Assembly: GCA_035294085.1 (NCBI GenBank)
Contig: DATGLP010000025.1
Span: 24,799-88,798 of the forward strand
DNA length: 64,000 bases
Direction of reading: 5' to 3'
DNA from: Acidimicrobiales bacterium
GTDB taxonomy: Bacteria; Actinomycetota; Acidimicrobiia; Acidimicrobiales; Bog-793
A program made the translations under genes and the position numbers. Shown here in pieces: positions 29,626 to 37,481 of the stretch; within the stretch, counting starts at the first letter, position 1, and each line of letters opens with the position of its first letter. The notes below the pieces were generated by a model, which saw nothing but the letters and a program-made list of their open reading frames with translations, did not search any database and was not told where the DNA came from.

Positions 29626-29732
29626 GGGGCCGCCTAGCCGGCGGCGCGCGGGCGCGAGGCGAGGCGGATGGCAGGTGCCGGCAGCGCGCGCACGACGGCG
29701 ATCGTACTCAAGGGGCCCGAGGGGTCCGGCGG

Positions 29733-30380
29733 CTACTTCTTGGCCGGCTGGAAGTAGGGGTTCGTCCCCTGCGCGTGCGCCGTCACGTCGACGACGTCGG
29801 TGATCTCGGGGACGGCCTCGCGGATCGCGACGGCGATGCCCTGGCTGAGCGTCACCTGCGCGAGGCCGCAGCCCTGGCACCCGCCGGACAGGCGCAGGTA
29901 GGCGACGCCACCCTCGTCGACGGCGACGAGATCGGCGCGCCCGCCGTGCATCGCGATGCGGGGGTTGACCTCCTCGTCGAGCACCGCGAGCACGGCGCGC
30001 TCGAGGGGGCTCGACAGGTCGCTCTCGGGCACCTCGACGCTGCCCGGAGCCGGCGGCGGCGTGTTCGGGTTGACCATGACGAGGCCGCCCTCGCCCACGT
30101 CGAGCGTGGCCCCCCGCAGCTTGTCGACCGAGCCGGCGGCGATGACGACCGGGACGTCGTCGTGGTGCTGGACGACGTCGGCCGAGGTCGCGTCGGCGAG
30201 CGCCTCGAACCACATCTCGTAGGTGTACGAGCCGGAGGAAACCCCGCTCACCTCGACGAACAGGGCGAGGCGCTCGGGGTCCGCCTCCCCGGCGCGCGCC
30301 TCGGCGACGAGGGCGCGCGCCGCCGGCGTGACGTGCAGTACCGGGGTCGGCGCCCGCTCGCCCGTCGTGTCGTTGGCCAC
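29733..30380 (-). CDS. NfuA-like iron-sulfur carrier protein
   Basis: The 215-residue protein has an N-terminal A-type-carrier-like domain (LHVTPAARALVAEAR, FVEVSGVSSGSYTYEMWF) and a C-terminal NifU domain whose GGCQGCGLAQVTL carries the two cluster-binding cysteines at about 168 and 171. This layout matches NfuA, which transfers [4Fe-4S] clusters to apoproteins. The A-type domain lacks obvious cysteines, as in NfuA. The start is GTG, with a TAACAT -10 box six bases upstream, so the transcript is probably leaderless. Confidence 0.88.
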   Translation of the reverse strand: MANDTTGERAPTPVLHVTPAARALVAEARAGEADPERLALFVEVSGVSSGSYTYEMWFEALADATSADVVQHHDDVPVVIAAGSVDKLRGATLDVGEGGLVMVNPNTPPPAPGSVEVPESDLSSPLERAVLAVLDEEVNPRIAMHGGRADLVAVDEGGVAYLRLSGGCQGCGLAQVTLSQGIAVAIREAVPEITDVVDVTAHAQGTNPYFQPAKK

Positions 30381-30386
30381 CGCGCC

Positions 30387-30392
30387 ATGTTA
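30387..30392 (-). promoter_or_regulatory. -10 box for a leaderless nfuA-like transcript
   Basis: TAACAT on the minus strand ends six bases before the GTG start, the spacing expected when transcription begins at the start codon. Confidence 0.5.
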
Positions 30393-30444
30393 GAGGCGCC
30401 CGCGGGGCGCGCCGGGCACGGGTCCGGCGCGTGAAGATGGAGGC

Positions 30445-31740
30445 ATGGCGCGCGTCCTCCTCGTCGTCCCGAGCGCCACCTACCGCGCCGCGGCCTTCCT
30501 CGCCGCCGCGGCCCGCCTCGGGACCGAGGTCGTGATCGCCTCCGACCAGCCGCAGGCGCTCGCCGAGGCGATGAGCGACCGCTTCCTCGAGGTCGACCTC
30601 GCGCGGCCCGAGGCCGCCGCGGCGGCGATCTGCGAGCTCGCCCGGCGCCGCCCCCTCGACGCCGTCGTCGCGGTCGACGACCAGGGCGCCGTCCCGGCGG
30701 CGCTCGCCGCAGCGCGCCTCGGCCTGCGGGCGAGCCCCGCCGAGGCGGTGGCGCGCACGCGCGACAAGGCGGCGATGCGCCGCGCCTTCGAGCGAGCCGG
30801 CGTCGCGCAGCCTCGCTTCCGGGTCGCCGGTCGCGACGACGCGGCCCTCGCGGCGGCCGGCGAGGCGCTCGGCTACCCGGTCGTCGTCAAACCGGTCTCC
30901 CTCGCCGGCAGTCGCGGCGTGATCCGCGCCGACGACGAGCGAGCGCTGCGAGCCGCGGGGGCGCGCCTTCGCGCCATCCTCGCCGAGGCCGGCGCACCCG
31001 ACGAGCCCGTCCTCGTCGAGTCCTACGTCCCCGGCGGCGAGGTGGCCCTCGAGGGGCTCCTCCTCGACGGCAGGCTCGAGGTGCTCGCCGTCTTCGACAA
31101 GCCCGACCCGCTCGAGGGCCCCTACTTCGCCGAGACGCTCTACGTCACGCCGTCGCGCCTCGCGCCCGAGCTCGTGGGCGCGCTCGGCGCCCTCGCCGGG
31201 CGCGCCTGCGCGGCCCTCGGCCTCAGCGACGGGCCGGTGCACGCCGAGCTCCGCCTCGCCGGCGAGGAGCGCGACCACCCCGTCGTGCTCGAGGTCGCGG
31301 CCCGCACGATCGGCGGACGCTGCTCGGGCGCCCTCGACTTCGGCGGCACGAGCCTCGAGGAGCTCGTCCTCCTGGCCGCCCTGTCTCGTCAGGACCTCGT
31401 CCGCCAGCGGGGCGCGCTCCGCCCCGCCGCGGTCCTCATGCTCCCGGTCGCGCGCACCGGCGTCCTCCGGGCGGTGCACGGAGTCGACGACGCGCTCGCG
31501 CTCGAGGGGGTAACCGGCTGCGAGATCACCGTGCCGATCGGCCAGCGCGTCCGGGCGCTGCCCGAGGCCGACCGGTACCTCGGCTTCCTCTTCGCCGAGG
31601 GCGCCACGCCCGCCGCGGCCGAGGCCGCGGCGCGAGCCGGCTACGCCCGTCTCGGGATCGAGATCGACCCCGAGCGGGCGGCCCGCCGGCTGGCGCCGGC
31701 AGGGCGCGCCCCGTGCCGGCGCGCCGGGGCGGGCACCTGA
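30445..31740 (+). CDS. ATP-grasp domain protein, probable carboxylate-amine ligase
   Basis: The 431-residue protein has an N-terminal Rossmann-like pre-ATP domain (RVLLVVPSATYRAAAFLAAA) and an ATP-grasp domain: TRDKAAMRRAFERAGVAQPRF, then YPVVVKPVSLAGSRGVIRADD with the ATP lysine, PVLVESYVPGGEVALEGLL, and VVLEVAARTIGGRC with the metal ligands. This resembles carboxylate-amine ligases such as those making dipeptides or peptide-like products. The substrate is unknown. GGAGG lies just before the ATG. It is transcribed away from the nfuA-like gene and towards aroK. Confidence 0.85.
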   Translation: MARVLLVVPSATYRAAAFLAAAARLGTEVVIASDQPQALAEAMSDRFLEVDLARPEAAAAAICELARRRPLDAVVAVDDQGAVPAALAAARLGLRASPAEAVARTRDKAAMRRAFERAGVAQPRFRVAGRDDAALAAAGEALGYPVVVKPVSLAGSRGVIRADDERALRAAGARLRAILAEAGAPDEPVLVESYVPGGEVALEGLLLDGRLEVLAVFDKPDPLEGPYFAETLYVTPSRLAPELVGALGALAGRACAALGLSDGPVHAELRLAGEERDHPVVLEVAARTIGGRCSGALDFGGTSLEELVLLAALSRQDLVRQRGALRPAAVLMLPVARTGVLRAVHGVDDALALEGVTGCEITVPIGQRVRALPEADRYLGFLFAEGATPAAAEAAARAGYARLGIEIDPERAARRLAPAGRAPCRRAGAGT

Positions 31741-31760
31741 GCGGGCGCCCGACGCCCTCG

Positions 31761-32327
31761 TCAGGCCGGCCCCGCCGGTCCGCGAGCGGTGGGTCGGGTG
31801 GCGAGCGCCGCGAGGACGCGCTCGAGCGTCTGCGCGACACCCGGGTAGCAGACCTCGACGCGCACGTGGGCGAGCGCGTAGGTGGCGCTGCGGCGCCGGT
31901 AGAGGGCGCGGACCTCGGCCTCGCTCCGCCCCGCGAGGAGCGGCCGGCCGGCAGCGAGGCCGGCGAGGGCGCCGGCGAGGTCCTCGAAGGCGACGTCGAG
32001 GTGCACGACGAGGGCGCGCTCGAGCAGGAGCGCCCGGCTCCCCGGGTCCTCGAACGCCCCGCCGCCCAGGGCGACGACGACCGGGGGACGGCGCTCGACG
32101 ACCTCGGCGACGACCGCCGCCTCCTCGGCGCGGAAGCGGCGCTCCTCCCCGGCCGCGAACAGGCTCGGGATCGTGCGGCCGAGGCGGCGGGCGACCTCGG
32201 CGTCGGTGTCGACGAAGCCGCGCCCGAGACGACCCGCGAGGAGCCGACCGACGGTCGTCTTCCCGCTGCCCATGAAGCCGACGAGGGCGATCGGCACGTC
32301 CTCGAGCCCGAGGGGCTGGCTCGCCAC
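31761..32327 (-). CDS. aroK: Shikimate kinase
   Basis: AroK phosphorylates shikimate. The 188-residue protein has an intact P-loop, GFMGSGKTT at about 17-25, the shikimate-binding DTDAEV at about 40-45, the arginine in EERRFRAEE, and the GGG loop in VVALGGGAFEDP. It is therefore the working kinase, in contrast to the degenerate domain fused to AroB about 3.3 kb away. It stands alone on the minus strand between two plus-strand genes. The start is GTG. Confidence 0.94.
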   Translation of the reverse strand: MASQPLGLEDVPIALVGFMGSGKTTVGRLLAGRLGRGFVDTDAEVARRLGRTIPSLFAAGEERRFRAEEAAVVAEVVERRPPVVVALGGGAFEDPGSRALLLERALVVHLDVAFEDLAGALAGLAAGRPLLAGRSEAEVRALYRRRSATYALAHVRVEVCYPGVAQTLERVLAALATRPTARGPAGPA

Positions 32328-32370
32328 CCGGGCGATGCTACCGGCGCACGGCGGCGGCCCTCGGCTCCGC

Positions 32371-32376
32371 TACCCT
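32371..32376 (+). promoter_or_regulatory. -10 box upstream of the radical SAM gene
   Basis: TACCCT lies eight bases before the GTG at 32385, consistent with a leaderless or very short leader. Confidence 0.4.
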
Positions 32377-32384
32377 GCGCTCGG

Positions 32385-33812
32385 GTGCGCGTCCTCCTCC
32401 TCTCCACCTACGAGCTCGGCGCCCAGCCGCTCGGGATCGCCGGCCCGGCGGCGGCGCTCGCCGCGGCGGGCCACGAGGTGCGCACCTGCGACCTCGCCGT
32501 CGAGCCCTGGCCGACCGAGCACGTCGCCTGGGCCGAGGCGGTCGCCTGCTCGGTGCCGATGCACACGGCGCTGCGGCTCGGCCGGGCCGCGATCGAGCGC
32601 CTGCGGCGCGAGCGCCCTCGCCTGCCCGTCGCCTTCCACGGTCTGTACGCGCCGGCAGCCGTGCACGCCGGCCTGCTCGAGGACGGCGACGTCGCGCTCG
32701 GCGGCGAGGTGGACGGGGGTCTCGTCGCCTGGCTCGACGCGCTGGCGCGCGGCACGAAGCCGCCCGGTGGCCTCGTGCTCGAGCTCGGGCGCCCTCGCCC
32801 GCCGCTCGCCGGGCCGCCCCCGGCGCGCGCCGGCCTGCCCGGTCTCGCCTCCTACGCCGTGCTCGTCGACGGCGGCGAACGCCGCCTGGCCGCGAGCGTC
32901 GAGGCGAGCCGCGGCTGCAACCACCGCTGCCGGCACTGCCCCGTCCCCGTCGTCTACGGCGGCCGCTCGCGTGCCCTCGCGCTCGACCGGGTCCTCGCCG
33001 ACGTCGAGGCCGTGGTCGCCGCGGGCGCCGGGCACCTGCGCTTCGCCGACCCCGACTTCCTCAACCGGCCGGCGCACGCCCTCGCCGTCGCTCGCGCCGT
33101 CCACGAGCGCTGGCCCGACCTCGGCTTCGACATCACGGCGAAGGTGAGCCACCTCCTCGAGCAGCCCGAGGCGCTCGCCGAGCTCGTCTCCCTCGGGCTG
33201 CGCTTCGTGATCTCGGCCTTCGAGTCGACGAGCGAGCGCGTGCTCGCGCGCCTGCACAAGGGGCACCGGCCGGCCGACCTCGGCACGGCCGTCGCCCTGG
33301 CGCGCTCGCTCGGCGTCGAGATCCGTCCGTCGCTCCTCCCCTTCACGCCGTGGACGACGCGCGACGACGTCGTCGACCTGTTCGACTTCGTCGCCGCCCA
33401 CGACCTCGTGCCGAACGTCGACCCGGTCCAGCTCGCGATCCGCCTCCTGCTCCCGCCGGGCTCGCTCCTGCTCGAGGACCCCGACCCCGAGCTCGCCGCC
33501 TGCCTGCAGGGGTTCGAGCCCGACGCCCTCGGGGTGCGCTGGCGCTCGGCGGACCCGCTGCTCGACGAGCTCCAGGCGGCGCTGTCGGCGCGAGCCGAGG
33601 AGGCGGGGGCGCGTGGCGAGGCTGCAGAGGACGCCTACGCGGCGCTGCGGTGCCTCGCCTTCGAGACGCTCGGGCGGAAGGACCCGGGGCCGCCGCCGCT
33701 CGCGGTGGCGCCGGGGCCCCCCGCCGAGCGCCGGCCGCGGCTCACCGAGGCGTGGTTCTGCTGCGCCGAGCCGACGAGCGCCCAGCTCGCCCCGCTCGAG
33801 GCACCCCGGTAG
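32385..33812 (+). CDS. CCAEP-tail radical SAM protein with N-terminal cobalamin-binding-like domain
   Basis: The 475-residue enzyme has an N-terminal B12-binding-like domain (RVLLLSTYELGAQPLG, about 1-125), and a radical SAM core with the cluster motif CNHRCRHC at about 178-185, then VVYGGRSRAL and HLRFADPDFLNRPAHA. The C-terminus reads EAWFCCAEPTSAQLAPLEAP with CCAEP at about 459-463. This tail defines the CUAEP/CCAEP-tail radical SAM family, in which some members have selenocysteine in place of the second cysteine. The reaction is unknown. It overlaps the next gene by one base (TAGTG), so the two are coupled. Confidence 0.88.
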   Translation: MRVLLLSTYELGAQPLGIAGPAAALAAAGHEVRTCDLAVEPWPTEHVAWAEAVACSVPMHTALRLGRAAIERLRRERPRLPVAFHGLYAPAAVHAGLLEDGDVALGGEVDGGLVAWLDALARGTKPPGGLVLELGRPRPPLAGPPPARAGLPGLASYAVLVDGGERRLAASVEASRGCNHRCRHCPVPVVYGGRSRALALDRVLADVEAVVAAGAGHLRFADPDFLNRPAHALAVARAVHERWPDLGFDITAKVSHLLEQPEALAELVSLGLRFVISAFESTSERVLARLHKGHRPADLGTAVALARSLGVEIRPSLLPFTPWTTRDDVVDLFDFVAAHDLVPNVDPVQLAIRLLLPPGSLLLEDPDPELAACLQGFEPDALGVRWRSADPLLDELQAALSARAEEAGARGEAAEDAYAALRCLAFETLGRKDPGPPPLAVAPGPPAERRPRLTEAWFCCAEPTSAQLAPLEAPR

Positions 33813-34564
33813 TGCCCCGCGCCGTGCCGGCCGAGGTCCGCGAGTGGGCGAGCTTCGAGGACCCCGAGGAGGACCGCACCTGGCTCGTCGACGTCACCTT
33901 CCTCGCGAGCCCCTGGCGCTGCATCTACGGCGAGGGCTGCCAGGGAGTGCTCGGCGCCCCCGCGTCCGAGCGCGCCGAGGGCTGCTGCAGCTACGGCGCG
34001 CACTTCTCCGGTGCCGAGGACCTCGCCCGGGTGGAGGCGGCCGCCCAGCGCCTCACGGCCCAGCAGTGGCAGCTGCGCAGCGTCGGCCGGCGCCGTGGCG
34101 TCGCGAGGCGCCGCGGGGCGAACGTGGCGACGCGCCTCGTCGGCGGCGCCTGCATCTTCTTGAACCGGCCCGGCTTTCCGGGCGGACCGGGCTGCGCCCT
34201 GCACCGTGGGGCGATCGAGGCGGGCCGGCACCCCCTCGAGTACAAGCCGGACGTGTGCTGGCAGCTGCCGCTGCGACGGGAGGACGCCGTCGAAGCCTCG
34301 GGCCACGTCGTCTCCCGCCTCGGCCAGTGGGAGCGGCGCCACTGGGGTCCTGCGGGCGCCGGCTTCCACTGGTGGTGCTCGGAGGATCCCGCCGCCTACA
34401 GCGCCTCGAGCCCCGTCTACCAGCGCCTCGCCCCCGAGCTCACGGCCCTCGTCGGCGCCCCCGTCTACCGCCTCATCGCCGCCTACCTCGACGCGCGCCG
34501 CTCCGCGGGCTCGGTGCCGCTGCCCCACCCGGTACTTCGGCGACGCGCCCGCCGGCGCGCCTAG
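33812..34564 (+). CDS. Cysteine-rich protein, YkgJ/DUF3109-like putative metal-cluster protein
   Basis: The 250-residue product follows the radical SAM gene with a TAGTG overlap. It has a set of cysteines reminiscent of YkgJ-type zinc/iron clusters: WRCIYGEGCQGV, GCCSYGAHF, GGACIFLNRPGFPGGPGCALH and CW. The order C-x5-C, CC, C...C is spread over residues about 30-150. A C-terminal helical part ends in an arginine-rich tail. Cluster binding is inferred from the cysteines. Its coupling suggests it works with the radical SAM protein, perhaps as a partner or maturation factor. The GTG start was chosen from the overlap. Confidence 0.75.
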   Translation: MPRAVPAEVREWASFEDPEEDRTWLVDVTFLASPWRCIYGEGCQGVLGAPASERAEGCCSYGAHFSGAEDLARVEAAAQRLTAQQWQLRSVGRRRGVARRRGANVATRLVGGACIFLNRPGFPGGPGCALHRGAIEAGRHPLEYKPDVCWQLPLRREDAVEASGHVVSRLGQWERRHWGPAGAGFHWWCSEDPAAYSASSPVYQRLAPELTALVGAPVYRLIAAYLDARRSAGSVPLPHPVLRRRARRRA

Positions 34565-34752
34565 CCGATGCGGTCGTCGCGCTCGAGCTCCTCGAGCTCC
34601 TCGGCCTCGTCGCCCAGCTGCTCGTAGAGGCACCAGCTCGCGTGGCGCTCCTCCGGCTCGGCGCCGCACTCGGGGCACGGCTCGGGCGTGACCTCGACCG
34701 CCCGCTTCAGGCTGCGCGCCTCCTCGAAGCGTCGGTGCCGTCCCTTCTTCAC
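34561..34752 (-). CDS. Small zinc-ribbon-like conserved hypothetical protein
   Basis: The 63-residue product has a basic N-terminus (KKGRHRRFEEARSLKRA), a CPECG pair followed by a cysteine in HASWCLYEQLG, and an acidic C-terminus. The three cysteines and a nearby histidine could bind zinc. I chose the GTG preceded by GGGGAG; an ATG at 34803 would add 17 residues. Its stop codon overlaps the stop of the convergent cysteine-rich gene by two bases. Function unknown. Confidence 0.6.
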   Translation of the reverse strand: MKKGRHRRFEEARSLKRAVEVTPEPCPECGAEPEERHASWCLYEQLGDEAEELEELERDDRIG

Positions 34753-34905
34753 GAGCCGCTCCCCAGTGTGCGCACGAGAGGCGCCGCGGGCTTGCGAGGC
34801 CATCCACCGCTTGCACCCGCCGCCGGCCCTCGCGTCGAGAACTCGCGCCAGCATACCCCTCGGTGCCGCCGTCTCCTGGCGCCTCGCCGGGCCGAGCCGG
34901 GCCGC

Positions 34906-34911
34906 TAGCGT
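34906..34911 (+). promoter_or_regulatory. -10 box for a leaderless small gene
   Basis: TAGCGT ends six bases before the GTG at 34918, the same arrangement as at dapA and the nfuA-like gene. Confidence 0.45.
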
Positions 34912-34917
34912 GGTGCC

Positions 34918-35157
34918 GTGGCCGACGGCTTCGACGTCGACGCGATGATCGCCCGCTTCCGGGAACGGGCCGCGGCCGTCCGCCGCCGGGGCCTGCCGCC
35001 GGTCGAGGGGCCCGAGCGCCAGGCGATCCTGCGCCAGATGGAGCTCGACTACCTCGACTTCGCCATCCTCGGCGACGCCGAGGGCAGCCTCGACGACGGG
35101 GTGCTCACCTTGCGCGTCGACCTGCGGCCGAAGGCGGACGAGGGCTCGAGGCACTGA
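34918..35157 (+). CDS. Small conserved hypothetical protein
   Basis: The 79-residue product begins ADGFDVDAMIARFRERA and is predicted mostly helical, with a charged stretch QAILRQMELDYLDFAILG in the middle and a polar end. No motif or family is recognised. The GTG start has no ribosome site but has a -10 box six bases upstream. It is transcribed convergently with rnd. Confidence 0.6.
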   Translation: MADGFDVDAMIARFRERAAAVRRRGLPPVEGPERQAILRQMELDYLDFAILGDAEGSLDDGVLTLRVDLRPKADEGSRH

Positions 35158-35246
35158 GGGCCCGAGGCACTGGGCGCCCCACGGCGCCGTGTCTCCGGAG
35201 CCGGGCCGTCCCGCCCACCGCCCTCGCCAGCCGGCGCCGCGCGGGC

Positions 35247-36461
35247 TCAGGCCGTCGGCACGGCGGGCTCGGGGATGCAGACCCTCGAGCGCCGCTCGAG
35301 CACGATCGTCCCGTCCTCCAAGGCGAGCGCGGCCTCGCCGGCGAGGAGACGGGCGATCGGCTCGCCGACGATCGCGTTGCGCCACGACCGGGTGAGCCGG
35401 CCGGTCGGCGGCCGACGCAGGAAGTCGGCGAGGTCGGCGCGGGTCGCGAGGAGCGCGGGGTCGATCCCGAGCGTACGGGCGCGCTCCGCCGTCCAGGCGG
35501 CGACGAGGGCCAGGGCGGCCTTCGGGGCGGCCTCCTCGGGCGCGGGCGGCGGGAGGCGGACGTCCTCGAGCGGTGCGGCGAGCCCGGCCGCGACGGCCGC
35601 GAGGAGGTCGTCCGCGATCGAGGTCGCCTGCCGGCCGTCCAGCCCGCGCACGCGCGCGAGCTCGGCCGGCGTCGTCGGGGGGCGGTGGCAGATGGCGCCG
35701 AGGGCGAGGTCGGAGAGCACGTAGCGAGGTGGTACGTCGAGCTCGGCGGCACGCCGCTCGCGCCACGCCGCCACCGCCTGGGCGACGGCCCGCTCGCGCC
35801 CGTGCAGCTGGCGGGCGTGGCGCAGACGCCACCAGGCCTCCTCGGGCACGGGCGGCAGGCGGGGGCGCTCGAGGAGCGCGGCGCACTCGGCCTCGGCCCA
35901 GGCGAGGCGACCGGCCGCCCGGAGCCGCTCGGTGAGGACCTGCCAGAGCTCGAGGAGGTGGGCGACGTCCCCGGCCGCGTAGCGCAGCTGCGCCTCGGTG
36001 AGGGGGCGGCGGGTCCAGTCCGCCAGCCGGTCGCCCTTCTCGAGGCGGATCCCGAGGAGGCGGGCGGCGAGCGAGCTGAGCGACGGCGAGGAGAGGCCGA
36101 GGAACCCCGCCGCGAGCTGCGTGTCGAAGAGGTGGCGCGGGCGGGCGCCGCAGGCGCGTTCGAGCACCTCGAGGTCCTGGTCCCCGGCGTGCACGACGGC
36201 GAGTCCCGGCCCGGCGAGGACCTCGGCGAGCGGAGCGGGGTCGACGGCGAGCGGGTCGACGAGCGCGACGCCGGCACGCCAGGCGAGCTGCACGAGCCCG
36301 AGGCGGGGGAAGTAGGTCCGCTCGCGGTGGAACTCGGTGTCGACGGCGTAGACGTCCTCCGAGCGCAGCCGCTCGACGAGGTCGGCGAGGGCCCCGGGGG
36401 TGGTGACGAGCTCGTAGGCGACGGCGGAGGCCGCGCGGGACGACGGGCGCGCCACCGTCAT
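35247..36461 (-). CDS. rnd: Ribonuclease D
   Basis: RNase D is a 3'-5' exoribonuclease involved in tRNA maturation. The 404-residue protein has the DEDDy exonuclease motifs: VYAVDTEFHRERTYFP (Exo I), VVHAGDQDLEVLE (Exo II) and AQLRYAAGDVAHLLELW (Exo III with the tyrosine). A C-terminal HRDC domain follows at about 220-300 (ELARVRGLDGRQATSIAD). The ATG overlaps the stop of the flavin-reductase gene as ATGA. Confidence 0.93.
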   Translation of the reverse strand: MTVARPSSRAASAVAYELVTTPGALADLVERLRSEDVYAVDTEFHRERTYFPRLGLVQLAWRAGVALVDPLAVDPAPLAEVLAGPGLAVVHAGDQDLEVLERACGARPRHLFDTQLAAGFLGLSSPSLSSLAARLLGIRLEKGDRLADWTRRPLTEAQLRYAAGDVAHLLELWQVLTERLRAAGRLAWAEAECAALLERPRLPPVPEEAWWRLRHARQLHGRERAVAQAVAAWRERRAAELDVPPRYVLSDLALGAICHRPPTTPAELARVRGLDGRQATSIADDLLAAVAAGLAAPLEDVRLPPPAPEEAAPKAALALVAAWTAERARTLGIDPALLATRADLADFLRRPPTGRLTRSWRNAIVGEPIARLLAGEAALALEDGTIVLERRSRVCIPEPAVPTA

Positions 36462-37009
36462 CCCCCGTAGTTCATGCGCGTGTCGTCGAGGCGGAGCGCC
36501 CGGGCCCCGGGCCCGGCGGCCTCGGACGCCTGGGCGTCGAGCACCTCGGCGACGAGGAGGGAGTGCGACCCGAGCGGCAGCTCGTGGCGCAGGGCGAGAT
36601 CGAGGTGGGCGAGGGCACCCACGAGCACCGGCGCGCCGGACACGGCGGCGTCCTCGTAGGGCAGGCCGCTCAAGGTGCGCGCCGAGGCGTCGTGGACCGC
36701 CGGCTTGGCGAAGCGCCGGACGAGCGGGCGCGCCTCGGGCGGGAGCAGCGACAGCGCCATCGCCTTCGAGGCGCGCACCAGCTCGAGGGTGACGGCGCCG
36801 GACTCCACGGCGAGGGCGACGAGCTTCGGCTCGGTCGCGACCTGCATCGCCCACGTCAGCGTCATGAGGTTGCGCCGCTCCCCGTCCCGGCTCCCGAGCA
36901 GGTAGATGCCGGCCGGCATGAGCCACAGGACGCGCCGGCGGAGACGGTCGTAGGCCTCGGGATCGGCCCCGGCAGGCACCGGACCGACGACAGGAGCGCG
37001 CGCTGGCAT
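36458..37009 (-). CDS. Flavin reductase-like, FMN-binding protein
   Basis: The 183-residue protein matches the flavin reductase-like split-barrel domain: MPAGIYLLGSRDGERRNLMT at about 31-50 (read as PAGIYLLGSRDGERRNLMT) is the FMN-binding opening, followed by KLVALAVESGAVT and a C-terminal SLLVAEVLDAQ. Such proteins reduce or carry flavin for partner oxygenases, but the partner here is unknown. The ATG at 37009 is preferred over a TTG three codons upstream. It is coupled to rnd by a 4-base overlap. Confidence 0.85.
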   Translation of the reverse strand: MPARAPVVGPVPAGADPEAYDRLRRRVLWLMPAGIYLLGSRDGERRNLMTLTWAMQVATEPKLVALAVESGAVTLELVRASKAMALSLLPPEARPLVRRFAKPAVHDASARTLSGLPYEDAAVSGAPVLVGALAHLDLALRHELPLGSHSLLVAEVLDAQASEAAGPGARALRLDDTRMNYGG

Positions 37010-37019
37010 CGTGGGCAAG

Positions 37020-37481
37020 CTAACCGACGCCGAGGTCGGCGAGGCGCCGCTCGCCGGCCTCGAGGTGCGCCGAGGCCGCGCGCACGAGGGCGTCGTAGCG
37101 AGCGAAGGCCGGCGAGCGCAGCGAGGGTGCCTGCGAGCAGGCCTGGGCGGCGCGCACGTAGCCGAGGTAGGCGGCGTTGAGATCGCTCGTCACCGCGGCG
37201 TCGGGCGCGGGCAGCTCGCCCTCGGCATCCGCTGCGTCCGTCGCCAGGCCGTCGCACTCGGTGCGCGTCGCCACGAGCAGCCCGAGGCGGCGGCCCCGGG
37301 CGATGGCGGCGAGGTCGGCGCGCAGCTGGGCGTCGAGCGCGGCGACGCCGCTCGCGCTCGCCCAGGCCGCAGCTCGCTGCGACGGCGTCCCGGTCGGCGC
37401 GCAGGCGCCGAGGAGGAGGCCGGCGCTCGTGAGGCAGACGGGGAGGAGCCGGCGCCACCCGCAGGTGCCGGCGCCGCTCAC
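37020..37481 (-). CDS. Putative lipoprotein
   Basis: The 153-residue product has a basic N-terminus (CGWRRLLPV) and a lipobox LLLGAC at about 22-27, so it is probably lipid-anchored outside the membrane. The mature part is mostly helical, rich in alanine and arginine, with two further cysteines (TECDGL, AQACSQ). No family is recognised. The GTG start overlaps the tyrS stop as GTGA. Confidence 0.7.
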   Translation of the reverse strand: MSGAGTCGWRRLLPVCLTSAGLLLGACAPTGTPSQRAAAWASASGVAALDAQLRADLAAIARGRRLGLLVATRTECDGLATDAADAEGELPAPDAAVTSDLNAAYLGYVRAAQACSQAPSLRSPAFARYDALVRAASAHLEAGERRLADLGVG

